Below are positions 13,096 through 22,954 of a stretch of DNA of 64,000 bases, piece by piece. Location of the stretch: contig NZ_CP049862.1 of assembly GCF_011300875.1 (NCBI RefSeq), positions 682,001 through 746,000 of the forward strand, written 5' to 3'. A model generated the notes under the pieces. It worked only from the letters and a program-made list of their open reading frames with translations. It was not told where the DNA came from and made no database searches. The DNA comes from Sanguibacter sp. HDW7 (GTDB lineage Bacteria; Actinomycetota; Actinomycetes; Actinomycetales; Cellulomonadaceae). Position numbers and translations under genes: made by a program. Position 1 is the first letter of the stretch. Each line of letters begins with the position of its first letter.

Positions 13096-13446
13096 ATGGC
13101 GCAGATCAAGAAGGGCGACCAGGTCGTCGTCATCGCCGGCAAGGACAAGGGCCTCACGGGTCGCGTCCTCGAGGTCCTCAAGGACTCCGACGGCGTCATC
13201 GTCGAGGGCGTCGGCGTCGTCACGAAGCACACCAAGGCTGGCCAGACCCAGCGCGGTGCGACCTCGGGCGGCATCGAGCGTGTCGAGGCCCCGATCCACA
13301 TCTCCAACGTGCAGTACTACGACGCTGACGCCAAGCGCGCCAAGCGTCTGGGCAGCCGTACGGAGCAGGTCGAGCGTGACGGTCGTTCCAAGAACGTCCG
13401 CGTCCGCGTGACCCGCGGCCACGGCGACGCTGAGAAGGACATCTGA
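13096..13446 (+). CDS. rplX: 50S ribosomal protein L24
   Basis: 116 residues. Early assembly protein; KOW motif at the N-terminus ([21 protein letters not shown]). Overlaps rplE by one base. Confidence 0.97.
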   Translation: MAQIKKGDQVVVIAGKDKGLTGRVLEVLKDSDGVIVEGVGVVTKHTKAGQTQRGATSGGIERVEAPIHISNVQYYDADAKRAKRLGSRTEQVERDGRSKNVRVRVTRGHGDAEKDI

Positions 13447-14009
13447 TGAGCACCGAGACCACCACGAAGCCGCGCCTCAAGGCGCGCTACGCCGCCGAGA
13501 TCGTTCCTGCCCTGCAGGAGCAGTTCTCCTACGGCAACGTCAACGAGGTCCCGCGTCTGACCAAGATCGTGGTCAACATGGGTGTCGGTGACGCTGCGAA
13601 GGACTCGAAGCTCATCGAGGGTGCGATCCGCGACCTCACGCTCATCACGGGCCAGAAGCCCCAGGTGACGAAGGCCCGCAAGTCCATCGCACAGTTCAAG
13701 CTCCGTGAGGGCATGCCGATCGGTGCGCACACGACGCTCCGCGGCGACCGCATGTGGGAGTTCGCCGACCGCCTCCTCTCGGTTGCGCTTCCGCGCATCC
13801 GTGACTTCCGCGGTCTGTCGCCGAAGCAGTTCGACGGCAACGGCAACTACACGTTCGGCCTCAACGAGCAGTCGATGTTCTATGAGATCGACCCGGACGC
13901 GATCGACCGCGTCCGCGGCATGGACATCACCGTCGTGACGACCGCGAAGACCGACGACGAGGGCCGCGCGCTCCTCCGTCAGCTCGGCTTCCCGTTCAAG
14001 GAGAACTGA
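13446..14009 (+). CDS. rplE: 50S ribosomal protein L5
   Basis: 187 residues, full length. 5S rRNA-binding protein of the central protuberance. Conserved [20 protein letters not shown] and [17 protein letters not shown]. One base separates its stop from rpsN. Confidence 0.98.
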   Translation: MSTETTTKPRLKARYAAEIVPALQEQFSYGNVNEVPRLTKIVVNMGVGDAAKDSKLIEGAIRDLTLITGQKPQVTKARKSIAQFKLREGMPIGAHTTLRGDRMWEFADRLLSVALPRIRDFRGLSPKQFDGNGNYTFGLNEQSMFYEIDPDAIDRVRGMDITVVTTAKTDDEGRALLRQLGFPFKEN

Positions 14010-14010
14010 C

Positions 14011-14196
14011 ATGGCTAAGAAGGCCCTCGTCAACAAGGCCGCCGCCAAGCCCAAGTTCGGTGTCCGCGCCTACACCCGGTGCCAGAAGTGCGGTCGTCCG
14101 CGCTCGGTGTACCGCAAGTTCGGTCTCTGCCGTGTGTGCGTCCGTGAGATGGCCCACCGTGGCGAGCTCCCGGGCGTCACGAAGAGCAGCTGGTAA
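14011..14196 (+). CDS. rpsN: 30S ribosomal protein S14, zinc-binding (type Z)
   Basis: 61 residues, the short zinc form of S14. Four cysteines C24, C27, C40 and C43 form the CxxC...CxxC ligand set. The zinc-free paralogue (about 101 residues) that many actinobacteria carry in a Zur-controlled cluster is not in this window. Confidence 0.97.
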   Translation: MAKKALVNKAAAKPKFGVRAYTRCQKCGRPRSVYRKFGLCRVCVREMAHRGELPGVTKSSW

Positions 14197-14271
14197 CAAC
14201 TACGTCGCAGGTCCGAGCCGATGCCTCCGGGTGGCGGCACGGATACCCCGACGAGGAAGGGCACAAGCCCA

Positions 14272-14670
14272 ATGACGATGACTGACCCCATCGCAGACAT
14301 GCTGACGCGTCTGCGTAACGCAAACCGGGCTCAGCACGACACGGTCTCCATGCCGTACTCGAAGCTGAAGTCGAACATTGCCGAGATCCTCAAGCGTGAG
14401 GGCTACATCTCGGGCTGGAACGTCGAGGCGGCCGCAGTCGGCCAGACCCTCACGATCGAGCTGAAGTACTCGCAGTCGCGCGAGCGCGCCCTCTCGGGCG
14501 TCCGCCGGGTCTCCAAGCCCGGCCTCCGCGTCTACGCGAAGTCCACCAACCTGCCGAAGGTCCTCGGCGGTCTGGGCGTGGCGATCCTCTCCACGTCCTC
14601 GGGCCTCCTCACGGACAAGCAGGCCGCAGAGAAGGGCGTGGGTGGGGAAGTCCTCGCCTACGTCTGGTAA
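14272..14670 (+). CDS. rpsH: 30S ribosomal protein S8
   Basis: 132 residues from ATG 14272 ([17 protein letters not shown]), equal to the usual length; a second ATG two codons later is possible. 16S rRNA central-domain binder, in enteric bacteria the repressor of the spc operon. The upstream in-frame ATG at 14221 adds 17 unconserved residues and is not used. Confidence 0.97.
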   Translation: MTMTDPIADMLTRLRNANRAQHDTVSMPYSKLKSNIAEILKREGYISGWNVEAAAVGQTLTIELKYSQSRERALSGVRRVSKPGLRVYAKSTNLPKVLGGLGVAILSTSSGLLTDKQAAEKGVGGEVLAYVW

Positions 14671-14690
14671 TCGGGAGAGGAGAGAAAACC

Positions 14691-15230
14691 ATGTCTCGCA
14701 TCGGTAAGATCCCCGTCCCGGTCCCGGCCGGAGTGGACGTCACCATCAGCGGTGCCCTCGTGACCATCAAGGGGCCCAAGGGCACCCTCGAGCACGTCGT
14801 CCCCGCTCAGATCGAGGTCGCGCGCGACGAGGACGGCGCTATCGTCGTCACCCGTCGTGGGGACGACCGCGACTCCCGCGCGCTGCACGGCCTCACGCGC
14901 ACGCTCCTCTCGAACGTCGTCATCGGCGTGACCGAGGGCTACGAGAAGAAGCTCGAGATCGTCGGCACGGGTTACCGCGTCGTCGCGAAGGGCACGGACC
15001 TCGAGTTCGCGCTCGGCTTCAGCCACCCGGTCGTCATCACGCCGCCCGAGGGCATCACGTTCGCTGTCGAGGGCCCCACGAAGTTCTCCGTGGCCGGTAT
15101 CTCGAAGCAGCAGGTCGGCGAGGTCGCTGCGAACATCCGCAAGATCCGCAAGCCTGAGCCGTACAAGGGCAAGGGTGTGCGCTACGCCGGCGAGAACGTC
15201 CGCCGCAAGGCCGGAAAGGCTGGTAAGTGA
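14691..15230 (+). CDS. rplF: 50S ribosomal protein L6
   Basis: 179 residues. Two homologous alpha/beta domains next to the sarcin-ricin loop. Begins [14 protein letters not shown]; ends with the signature [22 protein letters not shown]. Ribosome site GGAGAGGAG. Overlaps or abuts rplR. Confidence 0.98.
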   Translation: MSRIGKIPVPVPAGVDVTISGALVTIKGPKGTLEHVVPAQIEVARDEDGAIVVTRRGDDRDSRALHGLTRTLLSNVVIGVTEGYEKKLEIVGTGYRVVAKGTDLEFALGFSHPVVITPPEGITFAVEGPTKFSVAGISKQQVGEVAANIRKIRKPEPYKGKGVRYAGENVRRKAGKAGK

Positions 15231-15232
15231 CC

Positions 15233-15604
15233 ATGGCGATCAAGGTTCTGGGCAAGGGCACGGCGGTGGCGCGCAAGCGTCGTCACCTGCGCCTCCGCAA
15301 GAAGATCTCGGGCTCCGCTGCTCGCCCCCGTCTCGTCGTGACGCGTTCTACGCGCCACATGACGGCTCAGATCGTCGACGACGCCGTGGGTCGCACCCTG
15401 GCGTCCGCCTCGACGCTCGAGGCCGACGTGCGTGCGCTCGACGGCGACAAGTCGGCGAAGGCCCGCAAGGTCGGCGAGCTCGTCGCCGAGCGTGCCAAGG
15501 CTGCCGGCATCGACGTCGTCGTGTTCGACCGTGGTGGTAACAAGTACCACGGTCGGGTCGCTGCGGTCGCCGACGGCGCCCGTGAGGGCGGTCTGTCCCT
15601 GTGA
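15233..15604 (+). CDS. rplR: 50S ribosomal protein L18
   Basis: 123 residues from ATG 15233 ([20 protein letters not shown]). 5S rRNA-binding protein with L5. A GTG at 15227 overlapping the rplF stop would add two residues; GGAAAGG at 15212-15218 has better spacing to that GTG, so the start is open by two codons. Conserved [20 protein letters not shown]. Confidence 0.95.
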   Translation: MAIKVLGKGTAVARKRRHLRLRKKISGSAARPRLVVTRSTRHMTAQIVDDAVGRTLASASTLEADVRALDGDKSAKARKVGELVAERAKAAGIDVVVFDRGGNKYHGRVAAVADGAREGGLSL

Positions 15605-15641
15605 CGGCGCGTACCCACTCCGAGAAGAAGAGGACGATCTG

Positions 15642-16301
15642 ATGGCTGCTGGGCAGCGCAACACGGGCGCCCCTGCGGGCGGCGCCAGCAACGAGCAGGG
15701 CGATCGCCGTCGCGGCGACCGCGACGGCCGTCGCAACGACCGCCGCGGCGACGCGGCCGAGAAGAGCGCCTTCGTCGAGCGCGTCGTCACCATCAACCGC
15801 GTCTCGAAGGTCGTGAAGGGTGGTCGTCGCTTCAGCTTCACCGCCCTCGTGGTCGTCGGTGACGGCAACGGCACGGTCGGCGTCGGCTACGGCAAGGCCA
15901 AGGAGGTCCCCGCGGCGATCGCCAAGGGTGTCGAGGAGGCGAAGAAGAACTTCTTCGCCGTCCCCCGCATCCAGGGCACGATCCCTCACGCGGTGACGGG
16001 TGAGGCCGCGGCGGGCGTGGTGTTCCTGCGCCCCGCCGCTCCGGGTACCGGCGTTATCGCCGGTGGTCCGGTGCGCGCGGTCCTCGAGTGCGCGGGTATC
16101 CACGACGTGCTCTCGAAGTCGCTCGGGTCCTCCAACGCGATCAACATCGTGCACGCGACCGTGGCCGGTCTGCGCGCGCTCGAGCAGCCTGAGGCTGTTG
16201 CGGCGCGTCGTGGCCTGCCGCTCGAGCACGTCGCCCCGGCGTCGCTGCTCCGTGCACAGGCTGCCGGCAAGGCGGCCCAGGCTGCTGAGGTTGGTGCATG
16301 A
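15642..16301 (+). CDS. rpsE: 30S ribosomal protein S5
   Basis: 219 residues from ATG 15642. An N-terminal 40-residue Gly/Arg/Asp-rich extension ([18 protein letters not shown]) precedes the dsRNA-binding-like S5 domain ([21 protein letters not shown]) and the C-terminal domain. S5 lines the mRNA entry channel and governs accuracy. The extension is common in actinobacteria. Confidence 0.97.
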   Translation: MAAGQRNTGAPAGGASNEQGDRRRGDRDGRRNDRRGDAAEKSAFVERVVTINRVSKVVKGGRRFSFTALVVVGDGNGTVGVGYGKAKEVPAAIAKGVEEAKKNFFAVPRIQGTIPHAVTGEAAAGVVFLRPAAPGTGVIAGGPVRAVLECAGIHDVLSKSLGSSNAINIVHATVAGLRALEQPEAVAARRGLPLEHVAPASLLRAQAAGKAAQAAEVGA

Positions 16302-16483
16302 TGGCGCGACTCAAGGTGACCCAGAAGAAGTCCGCCATCGGCGGCAAGCAGAACCAGCGTGACACGCTGCGTACTCTGGGCCTCAAGCGGATCGGCGACA
16401 TCGCCGTGAAGGAGGACCGTCCGGAGATCCGCGGCATGGTCGCCACGGTGGCGCATCTCGTCACCGTCGAGGAGGTCGACTGA
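16298..16483 (+). CDS. rpmD: 50S ribosomal protein L30
   Basis: 61 residues (60 if the second ATG of ATGATG is used). Conserved [29 protein letters not shown]-type sequence. Start overlaps the rpsE stop by four bases. L30 is absent from some bacterial lineages but present here in the usual rpsE-rpmD-rplO position. Confidence 0.97.
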   Translation: MMARLKVTQKKSAIGGKQNQRDTLRTLGLKRIGDIAVKEDRPEIRGMVATVAHLVTVEEVD

Positions 16484-16485
16484 TC

Positions 16486-16965
16486 ATGGCCGAGGCCAAG
16501 AAGACCGAGGAGACCGTGCAGGGCACGGCGCTCAAGGTCCACCACCTGCGTCCCGCCCCGGGCGCCAAGACCGCCAAGACCCGTGTGGGTCGTGGTGAGG
16601 CGTCCAAGGGCAAGACCGCAGGCCGCGGTACCAAGGGTACGAAGGCCCGCTACCAGGTTCCGGAGCGTTTCGAGGGTGGGCAGATGCCCCTCCACATGCG
16701 CCTTCCGAAGCTGCGCGGCTTCAAGAACCCGTTCCGTGTCGAGTTCCAGGTCGTCAACCTGGACAAGCTCGGTGCTCTCTACCCCGCCGGTGGCGTCGTC
16801 ACCGTCGAGGACCTCGTCGCCAAGGGCGCGGTCCGCAAGGGGCAGCTCGTCAAGGTGCTCGGCACCGGCGAGCTCACGGTCAAGCTCAACGTCGCGGTCG
16901 ACGCCGTGTCCGCCTCGGCCAAGGAGAAGATCCTTGCCGCGGGTGGCTCGGTGACCGAGGCCTGA
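16486..16965 (+). CDS. rplO: 50S ribosomal protein L15
   Basis: 159 residues. Large-subunit assembly protein. Conserved [20 protein letters not shown], then the glycine-rich [10 protein letters not shown] segment and a Tyr-Pro-Ala-Gly motif. Preceded by only two bases after rpmD. Confidence 0.97.
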   Translation: MAEAKKTEETVQGTALKVHHLRPAPGAKTAKTRVGRGEASKGKTAGRGTKGTKARYQVPERFEGGQMPLHMRLPKLRGFKNPFRVEFQVVNLDKLGALYPAGGVVTVEDLVAKGAVRKGQLVKVLGTGELTVKLNVAVDAVSASAKEKILAAGGSVTEA

Positions 16966-16975
16966 GATTCACGGT

Positions 16976-17010
16976 CGAGGCCGGGTGGTGCATATGCACC
17001 CCCGGCCTCG
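16976..17010 (+). terminator. Hairpin between rplO and secY
   Basis: 10-bp stem CGAGGCCGGG / CCCGGCCTCG (16976-16985 with 17001-17010) stacked, after one bulged T, on a 14-base palindrome GGTGCATATGCACC. It lies 10 bases after the rplO stop and divides secY from the ribosomal genes. Confidence 0.6.
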
Positions 17011-17177
17011 TCCGCGTCCCGGACCCTGACGTCGTCCTCGCCGAGGATGACGACCGGTCGGGGACCACGCACCGGCGTGATCCACGCTAGAGTGCCGAGG
17101 GCGACCGCGCGGTCGCCCTGGACAGCATCGCTGTGCGGTGCCACGATTCCCGTCGCTCGGCGGGGCAGGAGGAACTC

Positions 17178-18461
17178 GTGTTTGGCGCATTCGGACGGGC
17201 ATTCCGCACACCCGACCTGCGGAAGAAGCTGCTCTTCACGATCGCGATGATGGCGCTCTACCGTGTCGGGTCCTTCATCCCGGCACCGGGGGTCGACTAC
17301 GCGAAGGTCCAGAGCTTCTCCTCCGGCGAGAACGCTCTGCTCGACATGATCAACCTCTTCAGCGGTGGGGCTCTCATCCAGCTGTCGATCCTCGCGCTCG
17401 GCATCATGCCGTACATCACCGCGAGCATCATCATCCAGCTGCTGCGGGTCGTCATCCCCCGTTTCGAGGCCCTCCACAAGGAGGGGCAGTCGGGTCAGAC
17501 GAAGCTCACCCAGTACACGCGCTACCTGACGATCGGCCTCGGCATCCTCCAGGCGACGACGATCGTCACCCTTGCGCGGACGGGTCAGCTTTTCGGAGGC
17601 ACAGAGAGCCTGCTCGTCGACGACTCGTGGGGGACCGCGGGGCTCATGATCCTCACGCTCACCGCCGGCACCGGCGTCATCATGTGGATGGGTGAGCTCA
17701 TCACGGAGCGCGGCGTCGGCAACGGCATGTCCCTCCTCATCTTCACCTCGATCGCTGCGGGCTTCCCCGGGATCATCAGCTCCGTCGCCGGTGGCAACAA
17801 CGGCTTCCGCAACACCCTGATCTTCGTCGTCATGGTCGTCGCGGTGGTCGCCGTCATCGTCTTCGTCGAGCAGTCTCAGCGTCGCATCAACGTGCAGTAC
17901 GCCAAGCGCATGGTCGGACGCCGCATGTACGGCGGCACGAGCACCTACATCCCCGTGAAGATCAACATCGCGGGCGTCATCCCCGTGATCTTCGCGTCGT
18001 CAATCCTCCAGGTGCCCACGATGCTCGCGCAGTTCGGGCCGGCGGACAGAGCCTGGGTGCGTTGGGTGAGCGAGAACCTCGCCCTCCCGAGCGCGCCGCT
18101 GCACCTCGTGCTCTTCACCGTGATGATCGTGTTCTTCGCGTTCTTCTACACGGCGATCACGTTCAACCCGGACGAGGTCGCGGACAACATGAAGAAGTAC
18201 GGCGGCTTCATCCCCGGGATTCGCGCGGGCCGTCCGACGGCCGAGTTCCTCGACTACGTCATCACCCGCATCACGACGGTCGGCGCGCTCTACCTCGCGC
18301 TCGTCTCGCTCATCCCGACGTTCGTGTTCATCCTGCTGGGCATCTCGAACGTTCCGTTCGGCGGGACGTCGATCATCATCATCGTCGGTGTCGGCCTCGA
18401 CACGGTCAAGCAGGTCGACTCCCAGCTCCAGCAGCGTCACTACGAAGGGTTCCTCCGATGA
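17178..18461 (+). CDS. secY: Preprotein translocase subunit SecY
   Basis: 427 residues from GTG 17178 with AGGAGG at 17167-17172, 5 bases upstream. Ten-transmembrane channel subunit of the Sec translocon. N-terminal cytoplasmic start (FGAFGRAFRTPDLRKKLLFT), plug region, GVGNGMSLLIF, and the C-terminal ribosome/SecA-contacting part ending QLQQRHYEGFLR. Overlaps adk by four bases, so channel and adenylate kinase are translationally coupled. Confidence 0.98.
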   Translation: MFGAFGRAFRTPDLRKKLLFTIAMMALYRVGSFIPAPGVDYAKVQSFSSGENALLDMINLFSGGALIQLSILALGIMPYITASIIIQLLRVVIPRFEALHKEGQSGQTKLTQYTRYLTIGLGILQATTIVTLARTGQLFGGTESLLVDDSWGTAGLMILTLTAGTGVIMWMGELITERGVGNGMSLLIFTSIAAGFPGIISSVAGGNNGFRNTLIFVVMVVAVVAVIVFVEQSQRRINVQYAKRMVGRRMYGGTSTYIPVKINIAGVIPVIFASSILQVPTMLAQFGPADRAWVRWVSENLALPSAPLHLVLFTVMIVFFAFFYTAITFNPDEVADNMKKYGGFIPGIRAGRPTAEFLDYVITRITTVGALYLALVSLIPTFVFILLGISNVPFGGTSIIIIVGVGLDTVKQVDSQLQQRHYEGFLR

Positions 18462-19036
18462 GCGCACGTCTGGTCCTCCTCGGTGCACCGGGTGCGGGCA
18501 AGGGCACGCAGGCCGCCCGCCTCTCCGAGCGCCTCGGCGTCCCCGCCATCTCCACGGGCGACATCTTCCGCGCCAACATCAAGGGTGGCACCGAGCTTGG
18601 CAGGCTTGCGCAGTCGTACACCGACAAGGGCGAGCTCGTCCCGGACTCGGTGACGAACGACATGGTGCGCGCGCGCCTCGCCGAGCCTGACGCGGCCGAG
18701 GGCTTCCTGCTCGACGGCTACCCGCGGAACACCGCGCAGGTGGCCGAGCTCGACGTCATCCTCGGTGAGCTCGGCGTCGAGCTCGACGGCGCCGTCGAGC
18801 TCACGGCTGACCCCGAGATCGTCACCGCGCGTCTTCTCAAGCGTGCCGAGATCGAAGGCCGCGTCGACGACACGGAGGACGTCATCCGCACGCGCCTCGC
18901 GATCTACGGCGAGCAGACGGCCCCCGTCTCGGGCCTCTACGCGGACCGCGACGCGCTCGTCGCCGTCGACGGAATCGGCGAGCTCGACGAGGTCACCGAC
19001 CGGCTGCTCGCGGCGATCGCACCGCTCGTCGGCTGA
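18458..19036 (+). CDS. adk: Adenylate kinase (short form, no lid)
   Basis: 192 residues. Interconverts ATP + AMP and 2 ADP. P-loop GAPGAGKGT at 9-17, AMP-binding STGDIFRA and LDGYPRN. The sequence goes directly from RLLKRAEIEGRVDD to DVIRTRL, lacking the zinc-bearing lid insertion, as is usual for actinobacteria. ATG overlaps the secY stop (ATGA). Confidence 0.97.
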   Translation: MSARLVLLGAPGAGKGTQAARLSERLGVPAISTGDIFRANIKGGTELGRLAQSYTDKGELVPDSVTNDMVRARLAEPDAAEGFLLDGYPRNTAQVAELDVILGELGVELDGAVELTADPEIVTARLLKRAEIEGRVDDTEDVIRTRLAIYGEQTAPVSGLYADRDALVAVDGIGELDEVTDRLLAAIAPLVG

Positions 19037-19054
19037 CCCGCGCGAGGAACGTCG

Positions 19055-19894
19055 ATGTTCGGCATCGAGCGTGTCGAGCTCAAGACACCTGACGAGGTCC
19101 GTCTCATGCGTGAGGCGGGCCTCGTCGTGGTCCGTGCGCTTGCAGCGGTCCAGGAGGCCGCCCGACCGGGCGTGACGACGGCCGAGCTCGATGCCATCGC
19201 GGCGGCTGTCATCACGGCGGCCGGGGCGACGGCGTCGTTCCTCGGTTACCAAGGGTTCCCTGCGAGCACGTGCATCTCGGTCAACGACGAGGTCGTCCAC
19301 GGCATCCCGGGGTCGCGTGTCCTCGAACCGGGCGACGTCGTCTCGATCGACTGCGGCGCGATCGTCGACGGATGGCACGGCGACTCTGCGGTGACGGTCG
19401 TGCTCGATGACGCTGACCCCGAGGACGTCGCGTTGAGCCGTGCGACCCACGACGCGATGTGGGCCGGCATCGCCGCCCTGCACGATGCCTCCCGGATCGG
19501 CGAGGTGAGCGCGGCGATCGACGAGGCGATCACCGCGGCGGGGGAGGAGCACGGCCTGGTCTACGGCATCGTCGAGGAGTACGTGGGTCACGGCATCGGC
19601 ACTGAGATGCACCAGACGCCCGACGTCCCGAACTTCCGGTCGCGCGAGAAGGGTGCGCGGGTGCGCCCGGGCATGTGCGTCGCGATCGAGCCGATGGTCT
19701 GCCGCGGCGAACGCTTCACGCAGGTCTGTGAGGACGACTGGACCGTCGTCACCGACGACGGGGCCCGCGCCGCGCACTGGGAGCACACTGTCGCCGTGCT
19801 CGAGGACGGTCTCTGGGTGCTCACGGCTGCGGACGGCGGTGCGGAGATGCTCGCGGCCGCAGGGGTTCCGCTCAGCGCCATGAGTCGTGGCTGA
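19055..19894 (+). CDS. map: Methionine aminopeptidase, type I
   Basis: 279 residues. Removes the initiator Met from nascent proteins. All five metal ligands of the pita-bread fold are visible: Asp in SIDCGAIVDGWHGDSAV (two), His in GHGIGTEMHQ, Glu in AIEPMV, Glu in WEHTVAVLE. No N-terminal SH3-type extension. 18 bases after adk. The next gene downstream is not infA, as usually expected, but a LuxR-type regulator. Confidence 0.97.
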   Translation: MFGIERVELKTPDEVRLMREAGLVVVRALAAVQEAARPGVTTAELDAIAAAVITAAGATASFLGYQGFPASTCISVNDEVVHGIPGSRVLEPGDVVSIDCGAIVDGWHGDSAVTVVLDDADPEDVALSRATHDAMWAGIAALHDASRIGEVSAAIDEAITAAGEEHGLVYGIVEEYVGHGIGTEMHQTPDVPNFRSREKGARVRPGMCVAIEPMVCRGERFTQVCEDDWTVVTDDGARAAHWEHTVAVLEDGLWVLTAADGGAEMLAAAGVPLSAMSRG

Positions 19895-20143
19895 GGCCCC
19901 CACAGGGTGGTAGCACCCCTCGGCGTCCACAATGATTGAACTCGGCGTGCGAGATGTCCTACGTGCACCTACCGTGGCGTGATGTCTGGGTCGTAGGGCC
20001 CAGTTTGCACCGCGATCTCCGCGTGCGGCCTCCCTCGCCTGGGTGCGGACACTCAGGCTCACCCCGGGCGAGCCGTCTAGCGTGGTCGCAGCCGCCCCAA
20101 CCGGGCGGTCCACACCAGCCACGTCTCGGGGGAGCGTGTTGAC

Positions 20144-22708
20144 ATGACCATCGGAGTACCCGTGCGCGCGGATGCCGCGCACCAACCAGCCGCAAGAACC
20201 AACTACCGAGGCCTTCCCAGGACCCAGTCGTCCAGGGCGCCTCTCTCCAGGAACCTCGCCAACACCAGCGGTCCTGAACCGCTGACGATCGTCCGGGCCC
20301 CGCACGGCTTCGGCAAGTCGACGCTCGCCGCACAGTGGCTGCGGGCTCTCCAGGAGGAGGACCTCGACGTCGTCTGGCTCGGAGCGGACATCGTCCCGGT
20401 GCCCGACGAGGCCCCTGCAGCCGCCTTCTGGCACCAGCTCGTCGCCCGCCTCATCGAGGTGACACCGGGCAGCAGGGCACCCCTCGGCGCCGCCGGTCCC
20501 GACGACGCGCTGCACGTGCTGCTCTCGCGCGAGCGGCCCGTCGTCGTCGTCATCGACCGTCTCGAGCAGCTGCCCGGCGCCGGCCACGCCCTCGAGAGCT
20601 CGCTCCTCGACCTCGTCAAGGCGGCGGAGCAGCTCCACCTCATCGTGTGCGCACGAGAGGTCGGGCTCCTCGAGGTCGTCGGCGCAGCAACCGTCGACTC
20701 GCGCGTGCTCCGCCCGGCAGACCTTGCGCTCAGCGCCGAGGACGTCTCGGCGCTCGCTGCGCAGCAGGGCCTCCCGCTCGGCCGCGAGGCAGCGGCGCAG
20801 CTCGTCGAGGACACCGGCGGCTGGCCCGCCCTCGTCCGTGTCGTGCTCGCCGGGACCGCGGTCGCCCACCTCGGTGCCGACGACGTCGTCGTCGACCTCG
20901 ACGCGGGACGTTGGTTCCTTCGCGCCGCCTGGGACGAGTTCGCGACGCCCGGTCTCGCCGACCTCGTCCTGCGGACCTCGCTCCTCGCCGAGTTCACGGT
21001 GGAGCAGGCGGCGGCGCTGTGTCCCGGCGTCGACGTCAAGGCCTGCCTCTCCGTCCTCCAGGGCGCAGGGCTCGTGCGGAGCCGCACCGTCGGGGGTACC
21101 ACGGTGCTCTCGCACCTCACCGCCGTCCGCCGCGAGTGCGTGCAGCGGCTGCGTGCCGAGCAGCCCGAGCTCTTCGCAGAGCTCTCCCGTACCGTCGCGC
21201 GTGAGCTTCTCGCCGAGGGGCGCGCGGGAACCGCTGTCGTCCACCTCGTGCGGGCACGCCTGTGGGACGAGCTCGTCGAGAGCGTCGAGTCTGGATGGCA
21301 CGCGCTCGTCGGGTACGGCGAGCACGAGCTGCTCGGTCTGCTGGAGCGGCTTCCCGCCGAGGTCGTCGCGCGCAGCGCGCGCCTCGTCGTGCTGCGGGAC
21401 TACGTCGCGGTGAGAAGCACGGGTGCCGAGGTCCAGGGCGTCGCGCCCGCGGTGCCCGGGACGCTCGCTCCGTTGCTGCGCCGTGTCTTCGAGGTCCCAG
21501 GCGTCGAGCCGATCGCGCGCGCCCAGGACCCGACCGTGCGCTACCGGGACGTCGAACCTCAGGTGCGTCGCCGGCTCGCCCTCGTGCTGTGCGAGTGGGC
21601 CACCGAGCGGCTCGTCGCGGGCGACTCGCCCGTCGCGCGCGTCGCGTTCGCCGACGCGCACCTGCTCGCCGACGAGCTGGCCGACGCGCGGTTGCGGACC
21701 CGTGCTGCGGTGGGCGCGGCGCTGGTCGACGTCGTCCACGGGGAGATCTCGTCGGCTGCGCGCTGGCTCGCGACCCTCGACGACGACGCGCCGGACGTTC
21801 TGGCGACCGAGCCCGCGCTCGCGACGTTCGTCGCCGCGACCCAGGCGCTCGTCGCCGTCGGGCGCCTCGACCCGCGGGCCCCGGAGCTCGAGTCGTTCCT
21901 CGCCGCCGACGACGTCGTCGACGAGGCGCGTGGTCTCGCGGTGACCGTCCGGCTCCTCGCGGCACTCGTGCGAGGCGACCACGACGTGATGGCGGAGGCA
22001 GACGAGGCGGCAGCCGCTCGGTCGACCGCCGGTGAGCCGGAGGACCTCGTCGGCAGCATCGCGACCTCCGCCCGCATCGACCTGCTGCTCGCCCAGAGCA
22101 GGATCTTCCAGGCGCGGTCGCTCCTCGCCCGTGCCGCCGGCCAGGGAACCGCCTACCTCCTCGCTCGCGCGCGGACGGCGTACCACGGCGGCGACTTCGC
22201 GCGCGCCGTCGCGCTCGCACGCCAGGGCATCGCGGTCCAGCCGGCGGTTCCTCGGCTGCAGGCGGGCATGCTCCTCGTGCTCGCCGCCGCAGAGTCGGCA
22301 CGAGGGCATGAGGCCGAGGCCGCGCACGCGGCCCGTGAGGCGCTCGCCGTGTGCACGACGTCCGGCCTCCTCCAGTACCTCGCGTACACGCCCCGCCACG
22401 TCCTGCGCAGCCTGTGCGACGACGTGCCGGGTCTGGCCGAGGCGCTCGACGACCTCGAGGCCCGGGGTGTCCCCGACATCCTCCCTGCGCCGCGCGTCGT
22501 CGCCGAGCTCTCCGAGCGGGAGCGTGAGGTGCTCGAAGCGCTCGCGAGCGCCGACTCGCTCGGGGCCGTCGCCCGTCGGCTCTACCTCACGACGAACACG
22601 GTGAAGACCCACCTGCGCTCGATCTACCGCAAGCTTGGCACCCACTCCGCGGCAGAGACCGTGCAGCGGGCCGTCGAGTGCGGGCTCATCGAGCCGCCGC
22701 AGGGCTGA
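20144..22708 (+). CDS. Large STAND-ATPase / LuxR-type transcriptional regulator
   Basis: 854 residues. Probable signal-integrating transcription factor of the MalT/LAL class. Walker A RAPHGFGKST at 51-60, Walker B VVVVID near 133-138, a long helical (TPR-like) middle region of roughly 350-770, and a C-terminal LuxR helix-turn-helix at 789-850 (LSEREREVLEALA ... NTVKTHLRSIYRKL). ATG with GGGGGAG upstream; TAGCGT near 20079 may be a -10. It has its own terminator and interrupts the map-infA junction of the ribosomal cluster. No ligand domain is recognisable and the target is unknown. Confidence 0.85.
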   Translation: MTIGVPVRADAAHQPAARTNYRGLPRTQSSRAPLSRNLANTSGPEPLTIVRAPHGFGKSTLAAQWLRALQEEDLDVVWLGADIVPVPDEAPAAAFWHQLVARLIEVTPGSRAPLGAAGPDDALHVLLSRERPVVVVIDRLEQLPGAGHALESSLLDLVKAAEQLHLIVCAREVGLLEVVGAATVDSRVLRPADLALSAEDVSALAAQQGLPLGREAAAQLVEDTGGWPALVRVVLAGTAVAHLGADDVVVDLDAGRWFLRAAWDEFATPGLADLVLRTSLLAEFTVEQAAALCPGVDVKACLSVLQGAGLVRSRTVGGTTVLSHLTAVRRECVQRLRAEQPELFAELSRTVARELLAEGRAGTAVVHLVRARLWDELVESVESGWHALVGYGEHELLGLLERLPAEVVARSARLVVLRDYVAVRSTGAEVQGVAPAVPGTLAPLLRRVFEVPGVEPIARAQDPTVRYRDVEPQVRRRLALVLCEWATERLVAGDSPVARVAFADAHLLADELADARLRTRAAVGAALVDVVHGEISSAARWLATLDDDAPDVLATEPALATFVAATQALVAVGRLDPRAPELESFLAADDVVDEARGLAVTVRLLAALVRGDHDVMAEADEAAAARSTAGEPEDLVGSIATSARIDLLLAQSRIFQARSLLARAAGQGTAYLLARARTAYHGGDFARAVALARQGIAVQPAVPRLQAGMLLVLAAAESARGHEAEAAHAAREALAVCTTSGLLQYLAYTPRHVLRSLCDDVPGLAEALDDLEARGVPDILPAPRVVAELSEREREVLEALASADSLGAVARRLYLTTNTVKTHLRSIYRKLGTHSAAETVQRAVECGLIEPPQG

Positions 22709-22727
22709 GCCGAGAAGGAGCATGGCG

Positions 22728-22761
22728 CGTCGGGGCGGGGCCGAGAGGCCCCGCCCCGACG
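22728..22761 (+). terminator. Terminator after the LuxR-type gene
   Basis: Perfect 15-bp GC stem with a GAGA tetraloop (22728-22742 with 22747-22761), 20 bases after the stop codon. Isolates the regulator from infA. Confidence 0.8.
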
Positions 22762-22810
22762 TGTGACAGCGACCACGAGATCCGGACTTTCTCATCCTTG
22801 CTCCATCGCG

Positions 22811-22846
22811 TAGGATGGTGCGTTGGCATGTGTCATGCATGCCAAC
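22811..22846 (+). promoter_or_regulatory. infA promoter -10 and adjacent inverted repeat
   Basis: TAGGAT at 22811-22816 fits the -10 pattern of this genome; no good -35 is visible. Six bases further begins an 8-bp inverted repeat GTTGGCAT / ATGCCAAC (22822-22829 with 22839-22846), which would be the 5' end of the infA transcript or an operator on the initial transcribed region. Confidence 0.4.
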
Positions 22847-22954
22847 CATCCCTGGCACGTACCTCTCGGCGGAGCACCGTCGGTCGGACCGTGCCTGAAG
22901 ACGTCCGCCGGGCGTCGGTCCGGATGGGACGTACAACCAGGAGCAGCGGAGGAC

